A DNA stretch of 55,484 bases from Lactobacillus psittaci DSM 15354. GTDB lineage: Bacteria > Bacillota > Bacilli > Lactobacillales > Lactobacillaceae. The notes beneath the pieces were generated by a model. It saw nothing but the letters and a program-made list of their open reading frames with translations. It was not told the origin of the DNA and did not search any database. Positions within the stretch are counted from its first letter, which is position 1; each line of letters starts with the position of its first letter. The stretch is taken from NCBI RefSeq assembly GCF_000425905.1, contig NZ_AUEI01000010.1, positions 1 to 55,484 on the forward strand, given 5' to 3'. Of this stretch, positions 42,985 to 52,930 are shown piece after piece. A program made the position numbers and the translations under genes.

Positions 42985-44082
42985 ATGAAAACAGAAATTG
43001 ATGCGAAGAAAGTAACGGCGGGAATAGTCTTTTTATTAGGGCTAATTTTAACCGTAGTCATTTATTTTACTCCAAGCAGTTATTGCAATACTGGCGTTAT
43101 TATTAATCATGATTTGGCAGATAAGGTAACAGACAAAGTAACAGATGAATATAAGAATAGCGATGTTAAACGGGTACAAACGTTAAAAATAAAAATTTTA
43201 TCTGGTAAAGAGCGGGGAAAAATATACCAAATAAAAAATCACTATGTTGCTAGTCAAATTCAAACACAGAAATATCGTTCAGGGCAGCGAGTTTTAGTCA
43301 GTTTCAATCATGGTACTATCAAACTTGAAAGTCCTAAGCGTGATTGGGTTATCTTTTTAGGTTTGAGTATTGCGAGTGCATTATTAATTTTGGTTTGTGG
43401 AAAAAGGACAATCTGGCTGGCAGTTTCATTACTTTTGAACTGGATTATTTTTTACCTGGTTATTTTCTTTGATGTTAAGGAAAATGGCACCGAAATTTTT
43501 ACTATCTATGGAGCAGCAGTAATTATTTTTGCTTTTTGTTCACTTCTTTTAGGACAAGGCTTCAATCGAAAAATGCTCATTACTTTTTTGGTGACTTTAC
43601 TTGGAGTATTTGTTTCCTTTGGCATTTGTTATGCAGTAATGATATTAACTGGTGAAAATGGCATGAAATATGAAACTGTTGAATATGCGACCCAGAATCC
43701 ACGCTCGTTATTTTTAGCGCAGGCTTTACTTGGAGTACTTGGGGCAGTAATGGATGAGGCAACAGATATTGTTTCTAGTTTGTATGAACTTTGCCAAAGA
43801 AAGCCAACGCTAAAAGCCCAAGAACTGCTATTAAGTGGTCGTAGTATGGGACAAGAAATTATGGGACCCTTGATTAATGTTTTGGTTTTGATTTTTATGG
43901 CGGAAGCATTGCCAATGACTATTTTGTATTTGCGCGATAATAATACCTTGCGTTTTACCTTTGAGTTTACTTTATCCTTGGGGATGATTCAAAGCTTAAT
44001 GAGTGCGATTGGAATCTGCTTAACGGCAGTTTTTGCAAGTGTAGCTAGTTTGACTTTTCTCCATTCAAAGGAGGCTAAGTAA
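42985..44082 (+). CDS. YibE/F family membrane protein
   Basis: 365 aa from ATG 42985; GTG 42979 is too close to AGAAAGG. An N-terminal helix, an extracytoplasmic OB-like region (residues ~35-115), then about seven helices with the YibE/F segment GAVMDEATDIVSSLYEL and GRSMGQEIMGPLINVL. Partner of the overlapping downstream gene. Function unknown; transport of a small ion or amino acid has been suspected for the family. Confidence 0.82.
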   Translation: MKTEIDAKKVTAGIVFLLGLILTVVIYFTPSSYCNTGVIINHDLADKVTDKVTDEYKNSDVKRVQTLKIKILSGKERGKIYQIKNHYVASQIQTQKYRSGQRVLVSFNHGTIKLESPKRDWVIFLGLSIASALLILVCGKRTIWLAVSLLLNWIIFYLVIFFDVKENGTEIFTIYGAAVIIFAFCSLLLGQGFNRKMLITFLVTLLGVFVSFGICYAVMILTGENGMKYETVEYATQNPRSLFLAQALLGVLGAVMDEATDIVSSLYELCQRKPTLKAQELLLSGRSMGQEIMGPLINVLVLIFMAEALPMTILYLRDNNTLRFTFEFTLSLGMIQSLMSAIGICLTAVFASVASLTFLHSKEAK

Positions 44083-44846
44083 TGTCGACCTTAATGGCTT
44101 TATTGTTAATTTTATTTTTCTTGATGCTAATAATTGGCGGGAAAAGTGGACTTAATAGTTTTTTGAGTATTTTGCTTAACACTTGTTTATTAATCTTAGT
44201 GGCTTTGCTGATTTCTTGGGGAATTAACATTGAAATTTTATTATTGATTTTTATTCCATTAAAATTAGCAACTATTATTTTTTTAGGGACTCATGATGTG
44301 AGAGTAGCTAAAATATCATTTTATGCTGCCTTTCTGGTGTCATTAATTTTAGCAGTTATAATTATAGTTTTAGAATACTTTGCCCAAGCTGCAGGCTTTG
44401 GCGAAGAAGCAGGCGAAGAGTTGGTGGGACTATCACAATTTGCAGGAATTTCTTATCCAGTAATTGCAGTTGCAGTTGCGATTTTCAGTACCTTGGGTGC
44501 AATTAGTGAAGCTAGTGTTGCTATGAGCAGTGGCTTAATTGAAATAAAAAAGCATAATCCTAAGATTACTAGTAAGCAGTTAGAGCATAGTGCAAGTAAA
44601 ATTGGAGTTGATGTCTTAACAACGGCAGTCAATACTATCTTGTTTAGCTTATTTGCCAGCTTTTTACCACTATTTATCTGGTATTTACGTTTAAACTATT
44701 CACTTGGACAAATTTTAAATGAAAAATTATTTGTGAGTGAAATGTTAATAATGATATATGCAATTATTGGAGTTGTTTTAACAATTCCGTTGACTAGTTG
44801 GTTATTAGCTCGAAAAATGGGACAAAAAGAAAAGAGCGTTCAGTAA
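44082..44846 (+). CDS. YibE/F family membrane protein, second subunit
   Basis: 254 aa, about seven helices; TLGAISEASVAMSSGLIEI and KIGVDVLTTAVNTILFSLFA are the YibE/F-like conserved stretches. The start overlaps the previous stop (TAATG), so the two are probably one complex. The terminator begins within its last codons. Confidence 0.82.
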   Translation: MSTLMALLLILFFLMLIIGGKSGLNSFLSILLNTCLLILVALLISWGINIEILLLIFIPLKLATIIFLGTHDVRVAKISFYAAFLVSLILAVIIIVLEYFAQAAGFGEEAGEELVGLSQFAGISYPVIAVAVAIFSTLGAISEASVAMSSGLIEIKKHNPKITSKQLEHSASKIGVDVLTTAVNTILFSLFASFLPLFIWYLRLNYSLGQILNEKLFVSEMLIMIYAIIGVVLTIPLTSWLLARKMGQKEKSVQ

Positions 44847-44864
44847 AGCTGAACGCTCTTTTTT
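44831..44864 (+). terminator. Terminator of the YibE/F operon
   Basis: AAAGAGCGTTCAG and CTGAACGCTCTTT form a 13-bp stem around TAAAG, followed by T's. The 200 bases after it hold no gene; only a CTTTACA/TGTAAAG dyad (near 44950-44975) is seen. Confidence 0.9.
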
Positions 44865-45069
44865 AAGTGATTATCTAGCTACTATTAATTCAATTTATTC
44901 GTTATATATACCTATTGCGCATTAATTTATTTGATTATAACATGACCACTTTACATTAGCTGCATCTGTAAAGCAGTTGAAAAGAGAAAATAATAATTTG
45001 CTAGTCAGTTATGTATCTGTCCATATGTTAGATAACACTCAATTAGAATTATAACACGACTCATTACGC

Positions 45070-45097
45070 AAAAAAAGACACCCATAAGGGTATCTTA
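45070..45097 (-). terminator. Terminator of the GH31 gene
   Basis: Minus strand: AGATACCC and GGGTGTCT pair around TTAT, followed by T7. Confidence 0.85.
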
Positions 45098-45102
45098 AGA
45101 AA

Positions 45103-48024
45103 TTATTTTGCTTTAAAGAAGTAGAATTGTTTGGCGCTGACCAAATTATCGCTAGTTTCATTAATAATTAATTTGATAGCTTTTGCTTGAACATCACGCA
45201 GACCGATAACTTTGTTTTTAGGATCATTGTGCCAAGTGAAGTCTTGATAATCAGTAAAATCTGTACCATTTTCACTAATTAAAACTTTACCATTTAAGAT
45301 TCGCCCAACTTGATCTGCACTACGAGGGACATAGACCATTCGACTTAATGCTTCTTTTTCTGGGAAGATAAAGTTGAGTTCGCTATTATTTTCAATTTCT
45401 TTGTCACTAATCCACTCACTAGCTGGGATTAAGTCGGTTGCATTTTCAGTTTGACCACCAAGCATAGTTTCTAATTTGATATTTTTGACAGCATAAGTAA
45501 ATTGACTAGGTTTGGTCTTAGTACCGAAGTAGTCACTCCATTCACTAACCTTGTTACCTGAAATATAGCGCAAGCGCATCTTGTAAAGGGTATTTGGAAC
45601 TAAGCTGTTAAAAGTAAAACTCTTAGAATAAATGCCATCAAAGACAATACCGTTTACTTCAATTTGTACTTGTGCTTTATTAGGCCAAACTGCAGTTATT
45701 GAATGGGCGCTAGTCTTCTTAGAATCAATCATTGGCTGACGTGGTGGACGTAAAGCTGAATCAGTAATTGCATGTGCCATAGCTAAACCGCCGTACGAAA
45801 AGTTATCGATAATTAGTTCAATCTTAGTATCAGTGATATCACGTGCAGAAAGTTTCACGTGTAACACATTTTGGCGCTTATCAGTAAATCCACTAAAATC
45901 TTTAGTAGCAATATAGTTAGAACTAAAGTAGTAACCTTCTTTTGCAGCTTGGAAGGTTTCATTTGACCCATATTCATTAAAGCGAATAGGCTCGTCGTTA
46001 ATCTTCAAAACAACTTTTCCAGGATAACGATCCGTTAAGATATCAAGGGAAGTTGTTTGTTGCTTATCATTTTCTTGATAGTTACCTTCACTTGGGTTAA
46101 CTGTTACAGTTAGGACGCCATCACTAAGATTAGATTCAAGTTTAGTTTGACCTAAATCAGATAAGGCTAAAGTAGAGCTGTTTGCATATGGGTAGATACT
46201 GAAATGACGTTTTCCAAAATCTAGAATTGCGCCTGCTTTAACAAAGACCGGCAAATGCCAGATAGGATACTTAAGGTTGTTATAAACACGGCCACCGGCA
46301 TATTTTTCACCAGTAAATAAATCAATCCACATGCAACGGTGATCCGGCAAATAGAGTCGATCCTTAATTGAATAACCATTTTCATCTTCGCGACCATCTG
46401 TAATTGGAGCAATTAATAAATCCTTCCCTAGCATAAATTCATGGGCGAAGTCATCGCGATAGTTGACTTTTTCATGTGGAAATTCCATAAATAATGGGCG
46501 CATAATTAAGTCGCCATCACGCGCTTCTTTGAATAAAGCTTTGAGATAAGTAGATAATTGTTGCCTCAAGGCAGCATATGCGCGGTTAATCCGAGTTATC
46601 TTGTTATTAAAGAAGAATGGAAGTTTTGGAAGATTACCTTGTCCATCCATACTGAAAAAGAGTGGGGTAAAGGCCTTCCATTGATAGTCACGAACGTTAA
46701 CTTGGGCGTTGGCCCCGCCATATAAGCCGTCACAAGCAGCTCCAACAATTGGCTGACCGGAGAGGCTGATACCTAGTAGACTAGCAATTTGAACTTTAAT
46801 GCTGTCCCATTCGCCACCAGTTTCCCCATAAATTAGCCCAGCGTAGCGACTGCTGCGAGCATCACCATCGTTAGTTAAGACTAAAGGACATGCTACATGT
46901 TCTTTTAAGGCGTCAAAGCTCTTTTTAGCTTGGTCCTTATTAATAAAAGCAACTTTAGTATCTTCTGTAATATTTTGAACTTGACTAACACCACTTGCAA
47001 CGCCGTGATCATTAGCGTAGCTAGTAAAATTATTTAAGCTTTCGGCACTAACACTAGTTTTGGCTCCAAAATCTGGAATAATCCAGCCTAAAGGAAAGTT
47101 CAAGCGTTGGTAACGGTCAATCATTGCCCGGGCAGAAAATTCAATATTATCTTCGCCGTTCAAAGATGCGCTCACTGCTAAATCACTATTGGTAAGATCT
47201 TTTTGGTAGTAACTACCATTTTCAAAACGTAAAGCGTCACGTTTTGACTTGTCAGCGCTAAGCCATTTTTGATCAATAAAGTTACCTAAATAACCCATAT
47301 TTAAGGCAAAGTCAGGCAGAATTTGAGGTTTGCCAACTAAAGCATAGTAACGCTCTAAAATTGCTTGTGGTGAATTACCGATGATATAGAAGTTATCAAT
47401 GGTGTTTTCTTGGTGAGTTAAGATGCTAGCTTTGCCGTTTTCGGCATTAAAGTTATATAAACCATCAGCTAAAGTATTACGTAAAATACCAAAACCCGCA
47501 TTTGACCAGAAGAATGGTAGTGGATTGATTGTTCCACCTTCGCCACTAACACCTAAGTCTTTAATTAAAACTTGGCGTCCCTTGTGGGAGTATCTACCGC
47601 CTTGCAAACCGGTACCATAGTAAAATTCATTTGCATTTTGCTTCAAAAATTGACTAGCGCGATTTTCGCCTAGTTCAATTGGACTAACTTCACTTAAACG
47701 AGCCCGGTGGACAGTTTCGTCAAAGATTGTTAGCAAGGCTGGCTTTTGACCAAAGACTAGTCGATATGGACCAGATTGCACGATGAAGGCTTCACTCGTT
47801 GCTTTGGCACTACTTTTAGCCATGTAGTTTGAAGCAAAAAGATCCAAGTTTAATTCAAGTGGGTTTTGCTCAAAATTTCCAACTTGGAATCGAAAAATAC
47901 CATCAGCTAAAATTGTTAAGCGAGCAATATCGCCACTAGTGTAATGAATTTCGTAATATGTATCTGTTTTTTGAACGCCACTTAAGGCGCCTAATTGATG
48001 TTTTGCTTTGATTAGTTCGCTCAT
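45103..48024 (-). CDS. GH31-family glycosidase-like protein with FN3 and discoidin-like C-terminus
   Basis: 973 aa from ATG 48024. N-terminal GH31 beta domain (residues ~10-240), TIM barrel (~250-590) with YAGLIYGETGG and LSGQPIVGAACDGLYGG, the GLSGxPxxGxDIGGF-type region, and LRQQLSTYLKALFKEARDGDLIMRPLF. An FN3 domain (ENGTKT..., near 780-850) and an F5/8C-like module end the protein. No signal peptide, so intracellular. The usual WxDMNE nucleophile motif is not recognisable, and the acid/base region reads GE for GD. Likely an alpha-glucosidase or alpha-xylosidase relative. Confidence 0.78.
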   Translation of the reverse strand: MSELIKAKHQLGALSGVQKTDTYYEIHYTSGDIARLTILADGIFRFQVGNFEQNPLELNLDLFASNYMAKSSAKATSEAFIVQSGPYRLVFGQKPALLTIFDETVHRARLSEVSPIELGENRASQFLKQNANEFYYGTGLQGGRYSHKGRQVLIKDLGVSGEGGTINPLPFFWSNAGFGILRNTLADGLYNFNAENGKASILTHQENTIDNFYIIGNSPQAILERYYALVGKPQILPDFALNMGYLGNFIDQKWLSADKSKRDALRFENGSYYQKDLTNSDLAVSASLNGEDNIEFSARAMIDRYQRLNFPLGWIIPDFGAKTSVSAESLNNFTSYANDHGVASGVSQVQNITEDTKVAFINKDQAKKSFDALKEHVACPLVLTNDGDARSSRYAGLIYGETGGEWDSIKVQIASLLGISLSGQPIVGAACDGLYGGANAQVNVRDYQWKAFTPLFFSMDGQGNLPKLPFFFNNKITRINRAYAALRQQLSTYLKALFKEARDGDLIMRPLFMEFPHEKVNYRDDFAHEFMLGKDLLIAPITDGREDENGYSIKDRLYLPDHRCMWIDLFTGEKYAGGRVYNNLKYPIWHLPVFVKAGAILDFGKRHFSIYPYANSSTLALSDLGQTKLESNLSDGVLTVTVNPSEGNYQENDKQQTTSLDILTDRYPGKVVLKINDEPIRFNEYGSNETFQAAKEGYYFSSNYIATKDFSGFTDKRQNVLHVKLSARDITDTKIELIIDNFSYGGLAMAHAITDSALRPPRQPMIDSKKTSAHSITAVWPNKAQVQIEVNGIVFDGIYSKSFTFNSLVPNTLYKMRLRYISGNKVSEWSDYFGTKTKPSQFTYAVKNIKLETMLGGQTENATDLIPASEWISDKEIENNSELNFIFPEKEALSRMVYVPRSADQVGRILNGKVLISENGTDFTDYQDFTWHNDPKNKVIGLRDVQAKAIKLIINETSDNLVSAKQFYFFKAK

Positions 48025-48136
48025 AAATACCATCTCTAAGTTAAAATTACAGTTACTTTCATTATAACGAACTTTGGCCGGATTTTTAGTAGATATTAAG
48101 GGATTTTAAGGGAAAAATCTTTTTGTTGACTTAAGG

Positions 48137-48177
48137 TTGGTAGATGAAGGAAAATTGAGATGTAATGGTATTTACCA
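48137..48177 (+). promoter_or_regulatory. nagA promoter with NagR-like operator
   Basis: TTGGTA (48137-48142), 18-base spacer, TGTAAT (48161-48166). TGGTATTTACCA (48166-48177), with TGGTA/TACCA arms, covers the predicted start and resembles GntR/NagR operators. Confidence 0.42.
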
Positions 48178-48200
48178 ATTTAAGGAAAGAAGTATAAAAA

Positions 48201-49352
48201 ATGACATATTATATTCATGCAGCAAAGTTTTTCTTAAAAAATAGCACCGAATTGGGAGGATATCTAGAAGTTGATGCTGGTAAGTTTGGACGTTACTTAC
48301 GAGAAAATCAAAAGCCTGAAGGTAAGATTGTTGAATTAGGAGCCAAAGCAGTAGCTCCAGGATTAGTTGATACTCATATCCACGGCTTATTGAATGAAGA
48401 CGTTATGAAAAGTGACTGGGAAGGTATTAACAAGATTTCTGAAGGCTTATTAAAAGCTGGGGTAACTAGCTGGTTACCAACTACGATTACTGCTAGCAGT
48501 GAGACTTTGACTTCAATTTGTGAGATGTTCAAAGAGCATCGTCATGAAGAAACCGGGGCTAAGATTCAAGGCTTGCACTTTGAAGGACCATTTTTTACCC
48601 CGGAACATGGTGGTGCTGAAAATCCTAAATACATGATTGATCCAGATATCAATTTGTTTAATAAATGGCGTAAAGCTAGTGGTGATTTACTTTGTAAAAT
48701 TTCAATGGCACCTGAACGCCAAGGTAGCGCCGATTTTATCCGTCAAGTAGTTAAAGAAGGCGTAGTTGTTGCTTTGGGCCACTCAAGTAGTAACTTTGAA
48801 GATGCTGATGATGCTATAAATGCGGGTGCTAGCATGTTCACACATACCTATAATGGGATGAATCAATTGTCACAACATGAACCCAATATTATTGGGGCTG
48901 CATTTTCAAGTAGATTGACAGATTGCGAATTAATTGCTGATGGTCACCACGTTCAAATTCCGGCATTGCGGGCCTTAATTCAGGCAAAGGGATGCGAGCA
49001 TATCTGCTTAATTACCGACTGTATGCAAGCCGGCTTAATGCCAGATGGTGATTATATGCTAGGTGAATTGCCAGTTTATGTAAAAGACGGTATGGCTCGG
49101 CTTAAGCAAGGTGATAACTTAGCAGGAAGTATTTTACTCTTGAAAGATGCGGTTAAGAACTTAGTTGACTGGAACTTGGCAACTAGTGAAGATGCTATCA
49201 TGATGGCAAGTTATGTTCCAGCTAAGAGCAGCCATATTTTAGATAAATGTGGTGTGATCGCTCCTGACATGCCTGCTGACTTTATCGTTTTAAATCCTGA
49301 TATGACATTAGATGCAACTTATCTAGACGGTGAAAAACGTTATCAAGCTTAA
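48201..49352 (+). CDS. nagA: N-acetylglucosamine-6-phosphate deacetylase
   Basis: 383 aa amidohydrolase giving glucosamine-6-phosphate and acetate. Metal and catalytic residues: HIHG (near residue 60), HFEGPFF (Glu127), GHSSS (His194), HTYNGM (His215), LITDCMQAG (Asp273). AAGGAAAG precedes ATG 48201. Divergent from the GH31 gene. Supplies amino sugars from wall recycling or host glycans to glycolysis. Confidence 0.92.
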   Translation: MTYYIHAAKFFLKNSTELGGYLEVDAGKFGRYLRENQKPEGKIVELGAKAVAPGLVDTHIHGLLNEDVMKSDWEGINKISEGLLKAGVTSWLPTTITASSETLTSICEMFKEHRHEETGAKIQGLHFEGPFFTPEHGGAENPKYMIDPDINLFNKWRKASGDLLCKISMAPERQGSADFIRQVVKEGVVVALGHSSSNFEDADDAINAGASMFTHTYNGMNQLSQHEPNIIGAAFSSRLTDCELIADGHHVQIPALRALIQAKGCEHICLITDCMQAGLMPDGDYMLGELPVYVKDGMARLKQGDNLAGSILLLKDAVKNLVDWNLATSEDAIMMASYVPAKSSHILDKCGVIAPDMPADFIVLNPDMTLDATYLDGEKRYQA

Positions 49353-49430
49353 ATTTAGGGATGCATAGTTATTTCAATCGAGAACAAAGCATGTTAAAAT
49401 ACTTTTAGAAAAAATAATATCCGTACATAG

Positions 49431-49467
49431 AAGGCGCTACTACAAAGTAGCACCTTTTATTTTTTTA
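49431..49467 (+). terminator. Terminator of nagA
   Basis: AAGGCGCTACT and AGTAGCACCTT pair (one mismatch) before a T-run. Confidence 0.75.
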
Positions 49468-49481
49468 TCTGAGCAAATGAA

Positions 49482-49510
49482 TTGTCATTTTTGGATTTTT
49501 GTTCTATTCT
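49482..49510 (+). promoter_or_regulatory. Promoter of the flavin-binding protein gene
   Basis: TTGTCA, 17-base spacer, TATTCT, about 52 bases before ATG 49563. Confidence 0.55.
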
Positions 49511-49562
49511 AAATGAGAGTTAAAAACTTAACTATTTTGTGGAGAAAGAAAGGTATTTTATT

Positions 49563-49928
49563 ATGAAGAAATTAGACAGTGTTAAATTAACTGAAGATCA
49601 ACAAAAGTTTTTCGAAGAAAAGTTAGCATTTGTATCATCAGTAGATAAGGATGGTAACCCACAAGTTGGTCCTAAGGGTTCATTAAACGTTCTTGACGAA
49701 AGTCACTTGGCATGGGTAGAAGTAACTCATGCACACTTATGGGACAACATTCACAACGGTAGCAAGGTTGCTGTTGTAGTTGCAGATGTTCCTAGTCACA
49801 CTAACGTACGTGTAATCGGTAGCGTTCACGTTTCAGATGACAAGGAATTAGCTGAAGCACAATACAAGAAGACTGGTAAGACCAGCGGTGACGTTGTTAT
49901 TGTTGACATCGAAGAAATCGATGCTTAA
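49563..49928 (+). CDS. Pyridoxamine 5'-phosphate oxidase-family protein
   Basis: 121 aa split-barrel flavin-binding protein. ATG 49563 fits AGAAAGG; the GTG 49539 frame starts before that site. LAFVSSVDKDGNPQVGPKGSLNVLDESHLAWVEVT and NIHNGSKVAVVVAD are the FMN-binding features of the small PNPOx-like family. Codons are of the highly expressed type (GTT, AAC, GGT). Substrate unknown; may reduce a cofactor or protect from oxidants. Confidence 0.85.
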   Translation: MKKLDSVKLTEDQQKFFEEKLAFVSSVDKDGNPQVGPKGSLNVLDESHLAWVEVTHAHLWDNIHNGSKVAVVVADVPSHTNVRVIGSVHVSDDKELAEAQYKKTGKTSGDVVIVDIEEIDA

Positions 49929-49947
49929 TTAACTAAGTAATTTAATT

Positions 49948-49985
49948 AAGGCAATTATCTCATTTGAGATGGTTGCCTTTTTTGT
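49948..49985 (+). terminator. Terminator
   Basis: AAGGCAATTATCTCA and TGAGATGGTTGCCTT pair (G-T allowed) with T6. Between here and 50149 I see no gene. Confidence 0.85.
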
Positions 49986-50149
49986 ATGTAAAATTTACAT
50001 ATTACTGAAAAAGTAAGTGTAATTAAAACAGAGAGTCTAAATCCACATGGTTGTAGCGATGTTGAAAGATTTTTTCACTTACTATCAATAACAAAAGTGA
50101 CGAAATGTCAGGCTTAAAAAAAGAAAATATTATTTAAATAGCATATTCC

Positions 50150-50209
50150 TTGAAAAGTTATTTTTTATTCTATACTATGACAATAAATTATGTTATTTAA
50201 AAATAACAT
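50150..50209 (+). promoter_or_regulatory. Promoter and leader palindrome of the first LPQTG gene
   Basis: TTGAAA (50150-50155), 17-base spacer, TACTAT (50173-50178). In the leader, ATGTTATTT and AAATAACAT (50190-50209) form a 9-bp stem around AA, ending four bases before AAGGAG: an operator, attenuator or stabilising stem. Confidence 0.5.
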
Positions 50210-50229
50210 TTTTAAGGAGTTTTCATATT

Positions 50230-52773
50230 ATGAGGAAATTAACAAGTTTAACTTTCATTTCAACTGCGGTTTTAAGCGGTATGTTGTTAACTAATAGTAA
50301 TATTGTTAAAGCTGATACTGCAAATACCATTGGGGAGGGTAACAGCCCAGCTGTAAACACTCAAACTACTTCTAATTCTGTTTCTGATAATAAGTCAACT
50401 TCCATTGATAGTAAGCAAACTACTAAGGCTACTGATACTCAAACTAAATCTAATGGAACAGATTCAACCAGTAGTAATCAGCCCACTGATCAGACTAAGA
50501 GGAACAGTACTGATTCAACTGATAGTAAAAAAGCTACTGATACTACTGAAACTAAGCATAAAACTACCCCTGTAAGTTTTACTGCAAGTACTGATGCTAC
50601 CAAGACTATTTTCAATAACAACAATTCTAGTGTTGCGCAATCTACTTATAACGGTATTGTTCATGCAACTGGCTTTGCTAATGCTGATTCAAATACACTT
50701 TCAACTTCTGCAGCAATCTTGAATGTAGAAAAAAGTGATGGCAAGTTCAATATTGTAGAAAAGATTGCCAACACTACAGATAAAGATGCCTATGTTGACT
50801 TTTATATTGCGGCTCCTAGTCAAGCGAACACTATTAAAGCAGTAATCGATAGCAGCAAGATGAGTGGATTCACTAGTGGCTTAAAAAACGAAGTTATTCA
50901 AGTTTCTTATACTCCAGGTAATTACCAAACTGTTAACTTAAGTGATGTTGACTGGAGCAAGGTTATTTATGTTAAAATTTCTGGAATTGCTGAAGCTGGC
51001 AAGATTTATACTACTGCTTTACCAGTTGAAATTAGCAACTATGATGAAGTTAAGGCTAATTTACCAGAAGATGGTACAGCAAATTCAAGTGATCAGCTAA
51101 TTTCTAGTTCTGATCTTCTATTTATGTGGCAACTTAACTCTGATGGTAGTAAGGGCACATTTATTGGTGGTGATGTTGCAAATAACATCCAACTACGTTT
51201 GGCTAAGCCTAATACCAGTGCAATCACTGAACTTGAAAATACCAAAGCTATTAGTGCTTATGACTCAATTAGAAATGAAGATGGTCAACTTGAGTATAAA
51301 TATGATGGAGAAGCTACCGACTTATTAGGAAATAATACATCAATAGATAGTAGTTTCTTTGAAATACATAAATTAGGTGCATATTTATCAAGTGATAATA
51401 AGCTTTATGAAGATATAGAATACTCTATTAATCTTGATAAGATTCAAGCAGTTTTAAGTAAGTATGGTTACAGTGTTAATGTTGATTCTAATAATAATTT
51501 TTGGCCATATTATACATATAGCAAGCATTCTACCGATAATCCTTCTTTCGATGATGATTCAAAAGTCAGTGATGATACAAGCTCAAACAGTGATTTGTAT
51601 ATCGAAGTTCAAAAAGTATTAGTTACACAGCCTGTATCTTTATATGTTGGGGATGAGCTAGATCCAACTCAAATTAGTGATGATAATCCATTAATGAAGG
51701 CTCATATTAAATTTACAAACATAGATAAAGCCAATAATACTACTACGACCAAAGAAAAAGACTTAACTGTAGATGGTAAGACCTTAACTGTCTCCGCTGT
51801 TGATGCAAAGGGCAATTCAGTTGACCTTGATAAAATTACTACTAAAGCAGGTACTTATACCTTAACTTACACTTATCACTTGAATAACGGTACAATTACC
51901 AATACCTCAACAGTTACTGTGCTTGATAAGAAAGAAAATCCATATCATGATAAAGTTGCTACCCATAAGTATGTAATTCGCTTTGTAAGCAATAATAAAG
52001 TGGTCAAAACCGTAACAGTTGAAGGCCAACCAGATGATGAAATTGATTTGACTAAGAAGCAACAAACAGTTCCAGAAGGTTACAAGTTAGCAAAAGGACA
52101 AACTGTGCCAGACTTTGTCACAATTAAAGATACTGATAAAACAATAGATATCAAAGTGGTTAAGGACACAACAACTCCAGTAACACCAACTGATGATCCA
52201 GTGGTTCATGTTTACTTTGTAGATAAAAAGACTGGCAAAACTATCAAGACTGTTACCAAAAATGGTAAAGTTGGCGAAACTGTTAACTTAACTAGTGATG
52301 AACAAGCAATTCCAAATAACTATAAGCTAGTTGCTGGTTCAACTATTCCAACTTCAATTACTTTGACCAAGGATATTAAGGATATTACAGTCTACTTGGA
52401 AGCAGAAGGTCAAACTAAGACTGATGATACTCACAAGTCAGAAAATAACGAAGATAACAACCACGAAGCAGATAATCACAAGGAAGTTATCAATAAGAAG
52501 AGCGAAGATAATACGCCTAAAAATCCTATTAAGGAAAACACTACTGAAAAGACATTTAATAAAGTAGCAACTAAATCTGAATCAGCTGAAGTTAAAACTC
52601 AAGTAGTTGTTTCAAAGAAGCAAAAGGCTATTAACGGTGTGCAAACAAAACTCGCTAAGGCTACTAATAATGAAAACAAGTTACCTCAAACTGGTAATCA
52701 CGATATGATTCTAGCTTTGATTGGACTTGGATTGACTACCTTTGCTGGTATAACTTTAAAAAAGAAACATTAA
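50230..52773 (+). CDS. LPQTG-anchored surface protein with mucin-binding-like repeats
   Basis: 847 aa. Signal peptide (LTFISTAVLSGMLLTNS, cleavage near VKAD), a Ser/Thr-rich spacer to ~residue 110, then a ~350-residue domain (STYNGIVHATGFANAD, KFNIVEKI, DWSKVIYVKISG), an Ig-like domain ending TYTYHLNNGTITNTS, two ~70-residue repeats (YVIRFVSNNKVVKTVTVEGQ and VHVYFVDKKTGKTIKTVT) of MucBP-like kind, a charged stalk and LPQTG with a membrane helix and KKKH tail. Sortase-anchored adhesin, tandem paralogue of the next gene. Confidence 0.87.
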   Translation: MRKLTSLTFISTAVLSGMLLTNSNIVKADTANTIGEGNSPAVNTQTTSNSVSDNKSTSIDSKQTTKATDTQTKSNGTDSTSSNQPTDQTKRNSTDSTDSKKATDTTETKHKTTPVSFTASTDATKTIFNNNNSSVAQSTYNGIVHATGFANADSNTLSTSAAILNVEKSDGKFNIVEKIANTTDKDAYVDFYIAAPSQANTIKAVIDSSKMSGFTSGLKNEVIQVSYTPGNYQTVNLSDVDWSKVIYVKISGIAEAGKIYTTALPVEISNYDEVKANLPEDGTANSSDQLISSSDLLFMWQLNSDGSKGTFIGGDVANNIQLRLAKPNTSAITELENTKAISAYDSIRNEDGQLEYKYDGEATDLLGNNTSIDSSFFEIHKLGAYLSSDNKLYEDIEYSINLDKIQAVLSKYGYSVNVDSNNNFWPYYTYSKHSTDNPSFDDDSKVSDDTSSNSDLYIEVQKVLVTQPVSLYVGDELDPTQISDDNPLMKAHIKFTNIDKANNTTTTKEKDLTVDGKTLTVSAVDAKGNSVDLDKITTKAGTYTLTYTYHLNNGTITNTSTVTVLDKKENPYHDKVATHKYVIRFVSNNKVVKTVTVEGQPDDEIDLTKKQQTVPEGYKLAKGQTVPDFVTIKDTDKTIDIKVVKDTTTPVTPTDDPVVHVYFVDKKTGKTIKTVTKNGKVGETVNLTSDEQAIPNNYKLVAGSTIPTSITLTKDIKDITVYLEAEGQTKTDDTHKSENNEDNNHEADNHKEVINKKSEDNTPKNPIKENTTEKTFNKVATKSESAEVKTQVVVSKKQKAINGVQTKLAKATNNENKLPQTGNHDMILALIGLGLTTFAGITLKKKH

Positions 52774-52805
52774 ATATTCAAAGAATATTCAAAAAATAGT
52801 AACAG

Positions 52806-52834
52806 AAAAGTCTCCCAATAATGGGAGACTTTTT
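52806..52834 (+). terminator. Terminator of the first LPQTG gene
   Basis: AAAAGTCTCCCA and TGGGAGACTTTT form a 12-bp stem around ATAA; its core AAGTCTCC recurs in the terminator of the second gene. Confidence 0.88.
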
Positions 52835-52930
52835 AAGTATAAAGATATATTTAGATATATTTTTTAACTAAGGGAGAAGGAATTCTTATTTAAAGAGTTC
52901 TTTTACAACAGCTAAAAGGAGCTTTTATCG

